64,000 bases of DNA from the NCBI GenBank assembly GCA_046260765.1, contig JBHEOO010000015.1, positions 11,565 to 75,564 on the forward strand. The letters run 5' to 3'. The stretch's first letter is position 1, and every line of letters begins with the position of its first letter. Under the pieces are notes generated by a model. That model saw only the letters and a program-made list of their open reading frames with translations. It ran no database searches and was not told where the DNA came from. Both the position numbers and the translations under genes were made by a program. This document shows, piece by piece, positions 7,336 through 15,848 of this stretch. This DNA is from Chromatocurvus sp046260765 (GTDB lineage: Bacteria; Pseudomonadota; Gammaproteobacteria; Pseudomonadales; Halieaceae).

Positions 7336-9114
7336 ATGAGACCACTCTCGCACGTGGCGCGACGCGGATCGCGCTGGCTGCTGTTAATGACCGGCATTGT
7401 GCTCACCGCCAGCTGCGGCACATCGCCCACACAGGCGCCGCAGCGCCCCGCCGGGGATGAGGATGCCCTTGCGGCCGTCGAGCGCGACGACCGCGCCGCG
7501 GCGGAGCGGGACTTCCGTGACAGCCCCTACGCTGACCTGTTCGCAGACGCAGAACGTGCGCTTGACGCCGATGACTGGATGACGGCGCAGCTGGCGCTAC
7601 CGCAGGCTGCAGAAACCGCGGACATTGAGTTCACTGCTTACGAGGACTATATCGCCGCCAGAATCGCCTGGCAGCGCGGTCAGCTCGCGGTGATGAATAA
7701 TCCTGTTGATGAGCGTCTGCTGCCCTTGTTGTCCGACGCCCTGGTGGTAAAGATACTCCAGCTGCAGCGACAGAGAGCGCAGCTGGAATCCCGGCATCTG
7801 GCGGCATCCCGGCTATCCATCAGAATGCTGGAACACCTGCCCGCGGGACACGCCGATGCTGGCAGCGCCGCCACCCACGCCTGGCAGGCGCTGCAGCGAT
7901 TGACAGACAAGCAGCTCGAAACAGCCGCCACAGCCGCCGACAATGAGCGCGAGGCGGGCTGGCTGACTGCGGCTTATGCCTACCGCTTCGCCGACAACAC
8001 TGATGGCTGGCACGCCCGCTATCCCGGGCATCCGGCCGGACGCTTCCTGTCATCGAACAGTGATGTGTCCTCGCCCCGCCGGGTGGCCCTTCTCCTGCCG
8101 CTCGGCGGTCGCATTGCAGATGCCGCCGCGGCGGTGCGGGACGGCTTCATTAAGCACTATTTCAGCCAGCAGGCATCCGGAGCCATCGAGTGGGATCTGA
8201 TTGTGCTGGACACCACCGAGCACGCGTCACCGAGAGATGCCTACGACGCCGCTATCGACAGCGGTGCGCAACTGGTAGTGGGACCACTGACCAAGGCCGC
8301 CGTCACCGGCCTGCTCGCCGCGGGTAAGCTCCCCGTGCCGGTGATTGCACTGAACCGCGCCGATGGCGAGGTCGCAGCGGGCAAAAACAGTCTGCAGTTT
8401 GCGCTGGCGCCGGAGGATGAAGCGGCGCAGATAGCGCGCCTTGCCTTCGCCGACGGGCATCGCCATGCCCTCATCGTAAGCCCTGCGGGCGAATGGGGCA
8501 CCAAGATGACGCGGGCGCTGAGTGATAGCTGGACCCGTCTCGGTGGCACCATAGCGGCCAGCGCGACGCCCAGCAGCCGCGAAAACCATTCATCGAGCCT
8601 AGCCGAGGCACTGGACCTCGAGGCCAGTCGCCAGCGTGGCGTGGCACTGCGCCGGCAGCTGGGACAGCCGATCGAAACCAGCGGACGGCGCAGACAGGAT
8701 ATTGATGCCGTATTCCTCCTCGCTCCTTCCGTGGCTGATGCGCGCTCATTGAAACCGCTTCTGGCCTATCACTATGCCGGCGACCTGCCCGCCTATGCGA
8801 CATCCTCCGCCAACAGCGACGAGAGTCGCACCAGGGAAAACGATCTCAACGGACTCATTCTCGTGGAAATGCCACAGGTACTCGGCAGGGCCAGCCAGGA
8901 CGAAGGCTCGATCCTGCGCGGTGACGGCTACGAGCGCCTCGGCGCGCTGGGCGCAGATGCCTGTCGCCTCGCCGCGCTCGGCATGCGCTCATACGACGGC
9001 CAGGGCCCTATACTTCAGGGAGAGACGGGCTTCCTGTCCGTGAATGGGCAAAGACAGATTGAACGCGATCTGGAGCCGGCCGTTTTCGACCGAGGCGCCC
9101 TGCGCCGCCGCTGA
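7336..9114 (+). CDS. lpoA: Penicillin-binding protein activator LpoA (outer-membrane lipoprotein)
   Basis: Outer-membrane lipoprotein that reaches through the periplasm to activate PBP1a. The start at 7336 follows GGGAAGA and gives a signal ending in the lipobox LTASC, with lipidated Cys27 and Gly at +2. The N-terminal part (about 45-250) is helical and TPR-like; the rest (about 255-592, from VALLLPLGGRIADAAAAVRDGF) is a periplasmic-binding-protein fold, as in LppC/YraM. At 592 residues it is in family range. It opens the lpoA-yraN-diaA-dolP cluster, in the same order as E. coli yraM-yraN-diaA-dolP. Confidence 0.93.
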   Translation: MRPLSHVARRGSRWLLLMTGIVLTASCGTSPTQAPQRPAGDEDALAAVERDDRAAAERDFRDSPYADLFADAERALDADDWMTAQLALPQAAETADIEFTAYEDYIAARIAWQRGQLAVMNNPVDERLLPLLSDALVVKILQLQRQRAQLESRHLAASRLSIRMLEHLPAGHADAGSAATHAWQALQRLTDKQLETAATAADNEREAGWLTAAYAYRFADNTDGWHARYPGHPAGRFLSSNSDVSSPRRVALLLPLGGRIADAAAAVRDGFIKHYFSQQASGAIEWDLIVLDTTEHASPRDAYDAAIDSGAQLVVGPLTKAAVTGLLAAGKLPVPVIALNRADGEVAAGKNSLQFALAPEDEAAQIARLAFADGHRHALIVSPAGEWGTKMTRALSDSWTRLGGTIAASATPSSRENHSSSLAEALDLEASRQRGVALRRQLGQPIETSGRRRQDIDAVFLLAPSVADARSLKPLLAYHYAGDLPAYATSSANSDESRTRENDLNGLILVEMPQVLGRASQDEGSILRGDGYERLGALGADACRLAALGMRSYDGQGPILQGETGFLSVNGQRQIERDLEPAVFDRGALRRR

Positions 9115-9165
9115 CTAAACTGGTAGCCACTTGAAGAGCAGCTCTCTAGAGGAGGGCGGCAACAG

Positions 9166-9543
9166 GTGGAGGCAGCGGGGATGAAAACCGACGGTTACTA
9201 CTACGAGCAGGCTTCCTGCCTGTGGCTGGCTCGTCAGGGCTGTCGCGTGCTGACCACCAACTATCGCTGCCGGGCCGGGGAAATAGATGTGATCGCTGCC
9301 AGTGGTGAAACGCTGCTGTTCGTCGAGGTAAGAGTACGCACCAATCTCCGCTTCGCCAGCGCGGCAGCCTCGGTGGATGAGCGCAAGCAGCGGCGCCTGC
9401 TGCACACCGCGTCTCACTACCTGCAGCGGTACTGCAGCAGGGCGCAACCGACCTGCCGCTTTGACGTGATAGTCTGGGAACCGGCGGCGGACTCGGGTAA
9501 GCTGCAGCCGCGCTGGATCAGAAACGCGTTCCTGGCCACCTGA
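9166..9543 (+). CDS. yraN: YraN/UPF0102 family putative nuclease-fold protein
   Basis: Conserved small protein of the restriction-endonuclease-like fold; function unproven. The core reads GEIDVIAASGETLLFVEVRVRTN, containing the E-x-D ... E-x-R/K pattern of the fold, then ASVDERKQRRLLHTASHYLQ and CRFDVIVW. I chose GTG 9166 because GAGGAGG ends about ten bases upstream; ATG 9181 (MKTDGYYYEQ) is an equally possible start, five residues shorter. It lies between lpoA and diaA as in many gammaproteobacteria. Confidence 0.88.
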   Translation: MEAAGMKTDGYYYEQASCLWLARQGCRVLTTNYRCRAGEIDVIAASGETLLFVEVRVRTNLRFASAAASVDERKQRRLLHTASHYLQRYCSRAQPTCRFDVIVWEPAADSGKLQPRWIRNAFLAT

Positions 9544-9593
9544 GGTCAGTGCTTGCAACACGTGCGACACGTGCAACAATAGGAAAGCGGTGG

Positions 9594-10142
9594 GTGTCAG
9601 CAACCGAATATTTTCAGCAGGTCATCGACAGTGCTGTCATGTCCGTGGACGTGATCGCCGCGGCACTCGAGGTCGCCGCCACAAGCACCACACAGGCGCT
9701 GCTGAACGGCGGCACGCTGTATTGCTGTGCGGTTGGCTGCGACAGATCCCTCGCGCAGTTCGCTGCCGACCGACTCATGTACCCCGTCGACGTCGACAGG
9801 CCTGCCCTGCCGGCACTTGCACTCACCTGCGTTACGTCGTCGGGACCGGAGGATGCACCCTGGCGGGATGTTCGCGCACTGGCCAGTGACGGAGACGCCG
9901 TCCTCTGTATCGACTCCAGCCCGGAGGGTGACGCGCTGCAGCACGGCATAACGGCAATGTCCGGTCGCGATGTCCGCTTCCTGGGTCTGACGCACACCGG
10001 CATCAACAATGTCGACGGCGCCGGAAAATACACAATTATCGCCGTCCCGGGTGACGCTCGCAGCCGTCTTCTGGGCATACAGATACTCACACTCAACTGC
10101 CTGTGTCACCTGATTGAACAGCAGTTGTTCGGAGAGAGCTAG
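9594..10142 (+). CDS. diaA: DnaA initiator-associating protein DiaA-like SIS protein
   Basis: DiaA is a non-catalytic SIS-fold homologue of GmhA that binds DnaA and times replication initiation. The 182-residue product starts at GTG 9594, seven bases after AGGAAA. Conserved pieces are YFQQVIDSAVMSVDVIAAAL at the N-terminus, RPALPALALT, and QILTLNCLCHLIEQQLF at the C-terminus. The phosphosugar loop, GNGTSA in E. coli DiaA, here reads AVGCDR, so sugar binding looks lost. The call depends partly on position between yraN and dolP. Confidence 0.85.
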   Translation: MSATEYFQQVIDSAVMSVDVIAAALEVAATSTTQALLNGGTLYCCAVGCDRSLAQFAADRLMYPVDVDRPALPALALTCVTSSGPEDAPWRDVRALASDGDAVLCIDSSPEGDALQHGITAMSGRDVRFLGLTHTGINNVDGAGKYTIIAVPGDARSRLLGIQILTLNCLCHLIEQQLFGES

Positions 10143-10145
10143 ACC

Positions 10146-10745
10146 ATGGAACGTCATCGATCACCCACCCGCAATGGTGGTTTTTTTGCACTCGCGCTGT
10201 GCGCCGCACTGCTTTCCAGCGGCTGCAGCAACCTGCTTGTCGCGGTGGATTCCAGCGCCATCGAGGATCCCCCGGGCAAGCGCACGATGGCGCAACAGCT
10301 CGCCGATGAGAGTATTGAGCTCAAGGCCGTGGTCAACATGCACGCAGCGGACAGCAACTTCAAGGGTTCGCATATTGTTGCCGTCAGTTTCAACGGCTAC
10401 GTACTGCTCGCCGGTCAGGTCCCCAACGAGGCGCTCAAGAAAAAGGCGGCCGACGTTGTCAAGGATATCCGCCACGTCCGACGAATCTACAATGAGCTGG
10501 AGGTGTCCGCACCGACGGCATCACTGGTGCGCACCAGCGACACCTGGATCACGGCAAAGATAAAGAGCAGTCTGCTGGCGGGCAGCGACACCCCGGGACT
10601 ACGCACGAAGGTGGTAACAGAGAACGGTGTTGTCTACCTGTTGGGAATGGTCACCCGGGAGGAAGCTGATCGACTGGCGGACGCCGCCGCCGGCATTTCC
10701 GGTGTGCAGCGGGTGGTGCGGCTGTTCGAGCTGATCACTGCCTGA
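10146..10745 (+). CDS. dolP: Outer-membrane lipoprotein DolP (two BON domains)
   Basis: Outer-membrane lipoprotein associated with envelope integrity and division-site localisation. Signal peptide ends in LLSSGC (Cys27) with Ser at +2, fitting outer-membrane sorting. Two BON domains follow: about residues 55-120 (VVNMHAADSNFKGSHIVAVS, then GYVLLAGQVPNEALKKKAAD) and 125-197 (SLVRTSDTWITAKIKSSLLA, then VVYLLGMVTREEADRLADAA). The 199 residues match DolP (191 in E. coli). It starts four bases after diaA and converges on sspB with no evident terminator between. Confidence 0.93.
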   Translation: MERHRSPTRNGGFFALALCAALLSSGCSNLLVAVDSSAIEDPPGKRTMAQQLADESIELKAVVNMHAADSNFKGSHIVAVSFNGYVLLAGQVPNEALKKKAADVVKDIRHVRRIYNELEVSAPTASLVRTSDTWITAKIKSSLLAGSDTPGLRTKVVTENGVVYLLGMVTREEADRLADAAAGISGVQRVVRLFELITA

Positions 10746-10747
10746 GC

Positions 10748-11137
10748 TTATTTTACGACCTTGAGACTGGGCTTGCGTGTCGCCCGCGTGGGCGCTTTTT
10801 CGGGGCCTGGCGGTGGGTCCTGCGGAGACTCCTCGGGATCAAATACCATGCCCTGTCCATTTTCCCGGGCATAAATACCGAGAACGGAGGACACCGGAAA
10901 GCTTACATCCATGGGTCGCCCACCGAAGCGGCCGTTGAAGCTGACGCCGTGGTTGGATAATTGCAGATCGACTACGGCACCCGGTGAAACGTTCAGCACG
11001 ATCTGCCCGTCCTTGACGTAATCCTGCGGCACCTTCACGTGCGAGTGCGTGGCATCGACAAGCACGTGCGGCGTGCAGTTGTTATCGACTATCCAGTCGT
11101 ACAGTGCGCGCAACAGATAAGGACGGCTCGACTTCAA
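10748..11137 (-). CDS. sspB: ClpXP adaptor protein SspB
   Basis: Adaptor that delivers ssrA-tagged proteins to ClpXP. Body: RPYLLRALYDWIVDNNCTPH, VPQDYVKDGQIVLNVSPGAV, VSFNGRFGGRPMDVSFPV, VLGIYARENGQGMVFDPE, and a charged Pro-rich tail ending in KPSLKVVK, the ClpX-docking (XB) peptide. No ATG or GTG lies in a sensible place; TTG at 11137 (LKSSRPYLL) is the best start, with a weak GGGAA ten bases upstream. It gives 129 residues. It follows sspA by 32 bases, as in E. coli. Confidence 0.9.
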   Translation of the reverse strand: MKSSRPYLLRALYDWIVDNNCTPHVLVDATHSHVKVPQDYVKDGQIVLNVSPGAVVDLQLSNHGVSFNGRFGGRPMDVSFPVSSVLGIYARENGQGMVFDPEESPQDPPPGPEKAPTRATRKPSLKVVK

Positions 11138-11169
11138 GACAGCAGTTTCCCGACAGCAATAACCACTGG

Positions 11170-11802
11170 TTACAGACGCATCTCGCGCTCTTGCTCGGAC
11201 AGGCTCTGCTGAAAGGACTCCCGGCCAAACAGCGAGTCCATGTAGGCGAGCAGGGGCTTGGACTGCTTGCTGGGCCTTATGTCGACACCCAGGGACGGCA
11301 GGCGCCACAATATCGGGGCGATACAGCAATCCACCAGTGTAAACTCATCGTTCATGAAAAACGGCTTTTCGGCGAAAATCGGCGCAATACCCAGAATGCT
11401 TTCCCTCAGCTCCTTGGTTGCTTTTTTTACCACATTGTCGCTGCGCGAATGCTGGATAGACTCCATCAGCGTGCACCAGTCACGCTCGATACGTCGCATA
11501 AAGAGACGACTCTCTGCGCGCGCGACCGGGTAGACCGGCAGCAGGGGTGGATGTGGGAAACGCTCATCCAGATACTCCATCATGACATGGCTGTCATACA
11601 GGACAAGCTCACGGTCGACGAGCGTAGGAAGCGAATTGTAGGGGTTGATATCTGCCAGTTCGGCGGGCGGATGGGCTGAATCAGACTCCACCAGATCTAC
11701 GGTGACACCTTTCTCAGCGAGCACGATGCGTACCCGGTGACTATAGTGGCTGCTGGGATCGGAAAAAAATACCATTGAGGACCGCTTGGCTACTACGCCC
11801 AT
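11170..11802 (-). CDS. sspA: Stringent starvation protein A
   Basis: RNA-polymerase-associated GST-fold protein induced on starvation. The ATG at 11802 follows AAGGAAAG at good spacing; a GTG lies one codon upstream. N-terminal thioredoxin-like domain (SSHYSHRVRIVLAEKGV, NPYNSLPTLVDRELVLYDS) and all-helical C-terminal domain end in LSEQEREMRL. The ERFPHPPLLPVYPVAR segment holds the conserved surface Pro-His-Pro (83-85) needed for activity in E. coli SspA. At 210 residues it has normal length and lies upstream of sspB. Confidence 0.95.
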   Translation of the reverse strand: MGVVAKRSSMVFFSDPSSHYSHRVRIVLAEKGVTVDLVESDSAHPPAELADINPYNSLPTLVDRELVLYDSHVMMEYLDERFPHPPLLPVYPVARAESRLFMRRIERDWCTLMESIQHSRSDNVVKKATKELRESILGIAPIFAEKPFFMNDEFTLVDCCIAPILWRLPSLGVDIRPSKQSKPLLAYMDSLFGRESFQQSLSEQEREMRL

Positions 11803-11889
11803 CACACTTTCCTTAGTGAAACACAGACTGGCTGCTGTTGTGGCAGGTCAGCGCAGGTCCGTTCAGGATACCAGCGCTGACCCGGATTG

Positions 11890-13914
11890 TCAGTGAATGT
11901 CTTTCCAGTACTCGCGGTTGAGCAACCAGGCGAAGACAAAGAACACTGCAATAAAGAGGAGGGAGTAGATGCCCATGCGCTGCCGGTCGAGCAGCATGGG
12001 TTCGCCAGTGTAGGCGAGGAAGTTGACGAGATCGTAGACTGCTTCATCAAATTCTTCCTCACCCATCACACCAGCTTCCGCGACTTCAAGGGCTCCGCAG
12101 GGGTCAGAATCAAGACCTTCACCACTCAGTGGTTCAATACGATCTCCAGAAGAGGTGGAGGTGCACTCCGGCAGGCCCTGAAGGTTCAGCAGCGCGTGTG
12201 GCATACCCACGTTTGGGTACACCAGGTTATTCACGCCGTAGGGTCGCTCATCATCTCTGTAGAAGGTGCGCAGGTAGGTATAAAGCCAGTCTGGCTGGCG
12301 CGCACGCGCTATCAGCGTCAGATCCGGCGGCGCCGCCCCGAACCACACCTTGGCACGGTCGCGGGGCATGGCATTGGTCATAAGATCGCCGATTTTCTTG
12401 TTCGGGTCGAAAACCAGATTCTCCATCGCCAGATCTTCGGGGATGCCAAGATCAGTCGCCATGCGCGTGTAGCGTGCGTATTCCAGCGAGTGGCAGCCCA
12501 TGCAGTAGTTTGTGTAAAGCTTGGCGCCGTTCTGCAGCGAGGGCTTGTCCCGTGGATCCGCCTTGAAGTCATCGCAGGGGATAGCGCCGCAGTCGTAGGC
12601 CGACTCGGCACCCACCACCTTCAGCGGCAGGAACGCGAGCGCCAGGATCAGTACCAGTCCGCCAAGGCTGCCGAGGGGCCCTATGCCACCATCCATGGTG
12701 ACCCGCTCCGGCACCGGCTTCGTTTTGTCCATACTCGACCAGATCGGCATGGTCAGGAAAAAGGCGAAGTAGATAATGGTGCAGATCTGCGCCAGAACGT
12801 TGCGCGCAGGCGTCGCCGCCTTGACCCCAAGCACACCAAGGATAATGAACGATGCCACAAACACCACCAGCCACACGCGGGTGATCATGCCCCGGTAGCG
12901 CCAGGACCGGACCGGTGAACGGTCGAGCCAGGGCAGCAGGAAGGGAATGGCAACGGAGGCCGCGAAGGCGATGAAGCCCAGGAACTTATCGGGCACAGCG
13001 CGCAATACGGTATAGAACGGCGTGAAGTACCAGACCGGCGCAATGTGGTCGGGCGTCTTCAGTGCATCTGCCTCTTCGAAGTTGGCGTATTCCAGGAAGA
13101 AACCACCCATTTCCGGCATAAAGAACATGATGCCGCAGAAGACGAACAGGAACACGCCGATCGCCTGCAGGTCGTGCACCGTGTAGTAGGGGTGAAAGGC
13201 CACGCCGTCCAGAGGCACGCCATCCGGGCCCTTGTTCTTCTTGATATCGACACCATCCGGGTTGTTTGAGCCGACCTCGTGCAGCGCCAGCAAGTGCAGC
13301 ACAACCAGCGCCAGAAGCACGATGGGTAGCGCCACGACATGCAGTGCAAAGAAGCGATTCAGGGTAATGCCGGAAATCAGGTAGTCGCCCCGTATCCAGG
13401 TCACCAGGTCCTCACCGACAACCGGCACCGCACCGAACAGCGAGATAATGACCTGCGCCCCCCAGTAGGACATCTGCCCCCAGGGCAGCACATAGCCCAC
13501 GAACGCTTCTGCCATCAGCACGACAAAGATCAGCATGCCGAAGATCCAGATGAGCTCCCTGGGCTTCTTGTACGACCCATAGATCAGCGCCCGGAACATG
13601 TGCAGGTAGATCACCACAAAAAACAGTGAGGCGCCTGTGGAGTGCATGTAGCGGAGGATCCAGCCGTAGTCGACATCACGCATGATGTACTCGACCGAAG
13701 AAAAAGCGCTCTCGGCGCTCGGAGTGTAGTTCATGGTAAGCCAGATACCCGTCAGAAGCTGGTTGACCAGCACGAGCAGGGACAGCACACCAAAGTAGTA
13801 CCAGAGATTGAAATTCTTGGGCGCATAATACTCGCCCATGTGCGTATTCCACGCGCGCATAATAGGTAGACGGTCATCTACCCAGTCGCGCAAACCAATC
13901 AACATATTGCCCAT
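11890..13914 (-). CDS. petBC: Fused cytochrome b / cytochrome c1 of the bc1 complex
   Basis: Two bc1 subunits in one uninterrupted 674-residue frame. Residues 1-406 are cytochrome b: eight hydrophobic helices, haem ligand pairs His91/His105 and His192/His207 (15-residue spacing in the second pair), and the Qo motif PDHIAPVWYF (PEWY-type) near 288-297. Residues 411-436 resemble a signal peptide (GGLVLILALAFLPLKVVGA, likely cut after Ala436). Residues 437-674 are cytochrome c1: CMGCH at 471-475, axial Met in NVGMPHALL, C-terminal anchor LLFIAVFFVFAWLL. An internal ATG (Met407, base 12696) follows GGAG by nine bases, but no stop separates the halves. The upstream petA stop overlaps its ATG (TAATG). 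Confidence 0.93.
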   Translation of the reverse strand: MGNMLIGLRDWVDDRLPIMRAWNTHMGEYYAPKNFNLWYYFGVLSLLVLVNQLLTGIWLTMNYTPSAESAFSSVEYIMRDVDYGWILRYMHSTGASLFFVVIYLHMFRALIYGSYKKPRELIWIFGMLIFVVLMAEAFVGYVLPWGQMSYWGAQVIISLFGAVPVVGEDLVTWIRGDYLISGITLNRFFALHVVALPIVLLALVVLHLLALHEVGSNNPDGVDIKKNKGPDGVPLDGVAFHPYYTVHDLQAIGVFLFVFCGIMFFMPEMGGFFLEYANFEEADALKTPDHIAPVWYFTPFYTVLRAVPDKFLGFIAFAASVAIPFLLPWLDRSPVRSWRYRGMITRVWLVVFVASFIILGVLGVKAATPARNVLAQICTIIYFAFFLTMPIWSSMDKTKPVPERVTMDGGIGPLGSLGGLVLILALAFLPLKVVGAESAYDCGAIPCDDFKADPRDKPSLQNGAKLYTNYCMGCHSLEYARYTRMATDLGIPEDLAMENLVFDPNKKIGDLMTNAMPRDRAKVWFGAAPPDLTLIARARQPDWLYTYLRTFYRDDERPYGVNNLVYPNVGMPHALLNLQGLPECTSTSSGDRIEPLSGEGLDSDPCGALEVAEAGVMGEEEFDEAVYDLVNFLAYTGEPMLLDRQRMGIYSLLFIAVFFVFAWLLNREYWKDIH

Positions 13915-14513
13915 TACGCTGCCTCCGTGTCGACACCGACTACTAGAATGTTGTCACCCTCAAAGGAGTGTGGGGGCACCACCAGGTTGGTGGGGGCCGG
14001 AACGCCGGAGAAGACTCGCCCGGCAAGGTCAAACCTCGAGCCATGGCAGGGGCAGAAGAAGCCCCCTGCCCAGCGATCACCGCCAAGGTCGGCTGCGCCG
14101 ACCTCCGGTCGGAATGTGGGTGCGCAGCCAAGATGCGTACACAGACCTTCAATCACGAGCAGGTCGGGGCGCAACGAGCGTCCTTTGCTGGTGACATAGT
14201 CAGGCTGCTGTGATTCCACTGCGGATTCGGGGTCGCGTAAATACTCATCCACGGTATCAAGGCGCTCGATCTGCTCCTGAGTCCGATGTACGACATATAC
14301 AGGCTTGCCGCGCCATTCAACGATAATCATGGCGCCTGGATCAATCTTGCTGATATCGGCCTTGACCGGCGCACCCGCCGCCTTGGCCGAGGCCGAAGGA
14401 TTCCATGAGCCAAGAAAGGGCACAGCGATTGCTACCGCCCCCGCCACCCCGACGGCACTGGTGGCCGCAACAAGAAACCGCCGCCGTCCGTCATTAACAT
14501 CTTCAGTTGTCAT
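13914..14513 (-). CDS. petA: Ubiquinol-cytochrome c reductase Rieske iron-sulfur subunit
   Basis: The [2Fe-2S] subunit that takes electrons from ubiquinol to cytochrome c1. The ATG at 14513 (MTTEDVNDGRRRFLVAATS) is preceded by GGGAG and gives 199 residues. A twin-arginine motif (RRRFLV) and hydrophobic segment at residues 9-31 form the Tat signal anchor. Cluster ligands lie in CTHLGC and CPCHGS, followed by GPAPxxL-like VPAPTNLVVPPHSF. First gene of a petA-petBC unit with its own promoter; the one-base stop/start overlap with petBC indicates coupling. Confidence 0.97.
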   Translation of the reverse strand: MTTEDVNDGRRRFLVAATSAVGVAGAVAIAVPFLGSWNPSASAKAAGAPVKADISKIDPGAMIIVEWRGKPVYVVHRTQEQIERLDTVDEYLRDPESAVESQQPDYVTSKGRSLRPDLLVIEGLCTHLGCAPTFRPEVGAADLGGDRWAGGFFCPCHGSRFDLAGRVFSGVPAPTNLVVPPHSFEGDNILVVGVDTEAA

Positions 14514-14586
14514 GATTTTCTCCCATAACGTCCCAATAACAGACGGACGTGTCACGCAAACAAATAAAGGTCTTAAAAAGCGCTGA

Positions 14587-14615
14587 ATACTAATGACTTT
14601 GCGATATTGTTACAA
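14587..14615 (-). promoter_or_regulatory. Promoter of the petA-petBC operon
   Basis: Minus strand: TTGTAA (14610-14615), exactly 17 bp, TAGTAT (14587-14592), 74 bases before the petA ATG. The region is AT-rich compared with its surroundings and lies after the rpsI terminator, so petA needs its own promoter. Confidence 0.65.
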
Positions 14616-14684
14616 GAAAAGCGCCCGCTAATCAGTGACTTTGTCACCCATAGCGAGGCAAAAACAATTACATAAGCCAAACAC

Positions 14685-14713
14685 AAAAAAGCCCGCCTGA
14701 GTCCAGAGCGGGC
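14685..14713 (-). terminator. Rho-independent terminator of rplM-rpsI
   Basis: Minus strand: GCCCGC, a loop of about ten bases, GCGGGC, then six Ts (14685-14690). It ends the ribosomal protein operon 60 bases after rpsI and insulates the bc1 operon. Confidence 0.85.
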
Positions 14714-14770
14714 GCTTGATATCTGCAACGACGCGGGGCACCTGGCGGGCCACGCACTAGCCCCGATGCA

Positions 14771-15163
14771 CTAGCGCTTGGAGAACTGCGGACGCTTGCG
14801 GGCCTTGCGCAGACCGACTTTCTTCCGCTCAACCGCGCGAGCATCGCGAGTGACAAAACCTGCGCTGCGCAGCGTGCCACGCAGGGACTCGTCGTAATCC
14901 ATCAGTGCACGGGTAATGCCGTGGCGAATCGCACCGGCCTGGCCAAAACTGCCGCCGCCTTCAACGGTTACGTTGATGTCGAATTTGTCCGACAGGTCAA
15001 CGGTCTCGAGGGGCTGCCGCACAATCATGCGCGCCACTTCGCGACCGAAGTACTGATCCAGCGGTCTCTTGTTGACGGTAATCGCGCCGCCACCGTTGCT
15101 GATAAAGACGCGTGCTGTCGAGGTCTTGCGACGTCCGGTACCGTAATACTGGGTTGCTGCCAT
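14771..15163 (-). CDS. rpsI: 30S ribosomal protein S9
   Basis: Small-subunit protein whose C-terminal tail reaches the P-site tRNA. All 130 residues fit: MAATQYYGTGRRKTSTARVF, NKRPLDQYFGREVARMIVRQ, GGGSFGQAGAIRHGITRAL, and the basic tail GLRKARKRPQFSKR ending in the invariant Ser-Lys-Arg. It follows rplM by 11 bases in the usual L13-S9 operon. Confidence 0.99.
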   Translation of the reverse strand: MAATQYYGTGRRKTSTARVFISNGGGAITVNKRPLDQYFGREVARMIVRQPLETVDLSDKFDINVTVEGGGSFGQAGAIRHGITRALMDYDESLRGTLRSAGFVTRDARAVERKKVGLRKARKRPQFSKR

Positions 15164-15174
15164 TGGGAGGACCT

Positions 15175-15603
15175 TTATAGGTTGAGCGGTTGCGGCTGCT
15201 GCGCGGCGTGAGGGTGCTCGCCGCCGGCATACACTTTGAGTTTGCTGAACATGGCGCGACCCAGGGGGTTGCGCGGCAGCATGCCCTTGACGGCGCGCTG
15301 AATGACGCGCTCCGGTGCCTTGTCAATCAGCTTCTCGAAAGACATGGACCGGATACCACCCGGGTAACCGGTATGGTGGTGATATATCTTGTCGGTCGAC
15401 TTCGCACCGGTGACGCGAATTTTCTCGGCGTTGACAACGACAATGTAATCACCCGTGTCGACATGCGGCGTGTACTCTGCCTTGTGCTTGCCGCGCAGCC
15501 GATGCGCGATCTCGGACGCCAGCCGTCCCAGCGTCTTGCCATCGGCGTCGACCACGAACCAGTCGTGGCTGACGGACTCGGCTTTTGCGCTAAAAGTTTT
15601 CAT
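15175..15603 (-). CDS. rplM: 50S ribosomal protein L13
   Basis: Early-assembling large-subunit protein. The ATG at 15603 (MKTFSAKAESVSHDWFVVDA) gives the canonical 142 residues, with KTLGRLASEIAHRLRGKHKA, YHHHTGYPGGIRSMSFEKLI and AVKGMLPRNPLGRAMFSKLK. The open frame runs upstream, but homology begins here. In E. coli this operon is autoregulated through its leader; the leader here is about 35 nt from the predicted promoter. Confidence 0.99.
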   Translation of the reverse strand: MKTFSAKAESVSHDWFVVDADGKTLGRLASEIAHRLRGKHKAEYTPHVDTGDYIVVVNAEKIRVTGAKSTDKIYHHHTGYPGGIRSMSFEKLIDKAPERVIQRAVKGMLPRNPLGRAMFSKLKVYAGGEHPHAAQQPQPLNL

Positions 15604-15643
15604 AATTGTGCTCGCCTTTGGGGGCAATAAATAAAGAGCGCGA

Positions 15644-15672
15644 ATACTACTGAAACCATCAGTTCTTGACAA
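15644..15672 (-). promoter_or_regulatory. Promoter of rplM-rpsI
   Basis: Minus strand: TTGTCA (15667-15672), 17 bp, TAGTAT (15644-15649). Transcription should start near 15637, about 35 bases before the rplM ATG. The -10 hexamer is identical to that of the petA promoter. Confidence 0.78.
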
Positions 15673-15712
15673 GCCCCTTTTGGTTTCCACGGTTTTTTGT
15701 GCGCTGTAGCCC

Positions 15713-15796
15713 GGCCGAGACCGTCGGCGGCCTGGAGGTCGGGGGCGGCCTTCCGTACGCCGAGCCGCCATGGATGGCTATTGGCGTGTCTCGGCC
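15713..15796 (-). repeat. Cloverleaf-like palindromic repeat element, copy A
   Basis: Perfect nine-base outer arms, GGCCGAGAC (15713-15721) and GTCTCGGCC (15788-15796), enclose a GC-rich hairpin arm and the conserved GAGCCGCCATGGATGGC arm. The central 54 bases are the exact reverse complement of part of copy D near 42.9 kb. It lies between the rplM promoter and the zapE 3' end, with no coding function. Confidence 0.88.
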
Positions 15797-15848
15797 GTTC
15801 TGCGCCAGCCAGATTGCCGGTGGACGGAGCCTCGGAGCCAAACCTCCG

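Noticed and set aside
15713..15796. Integron attC site
   Set aside because: No RYYYAAC/GTTRRRY core pairs, no integrase, and elements are intergenic without gene cassettes.
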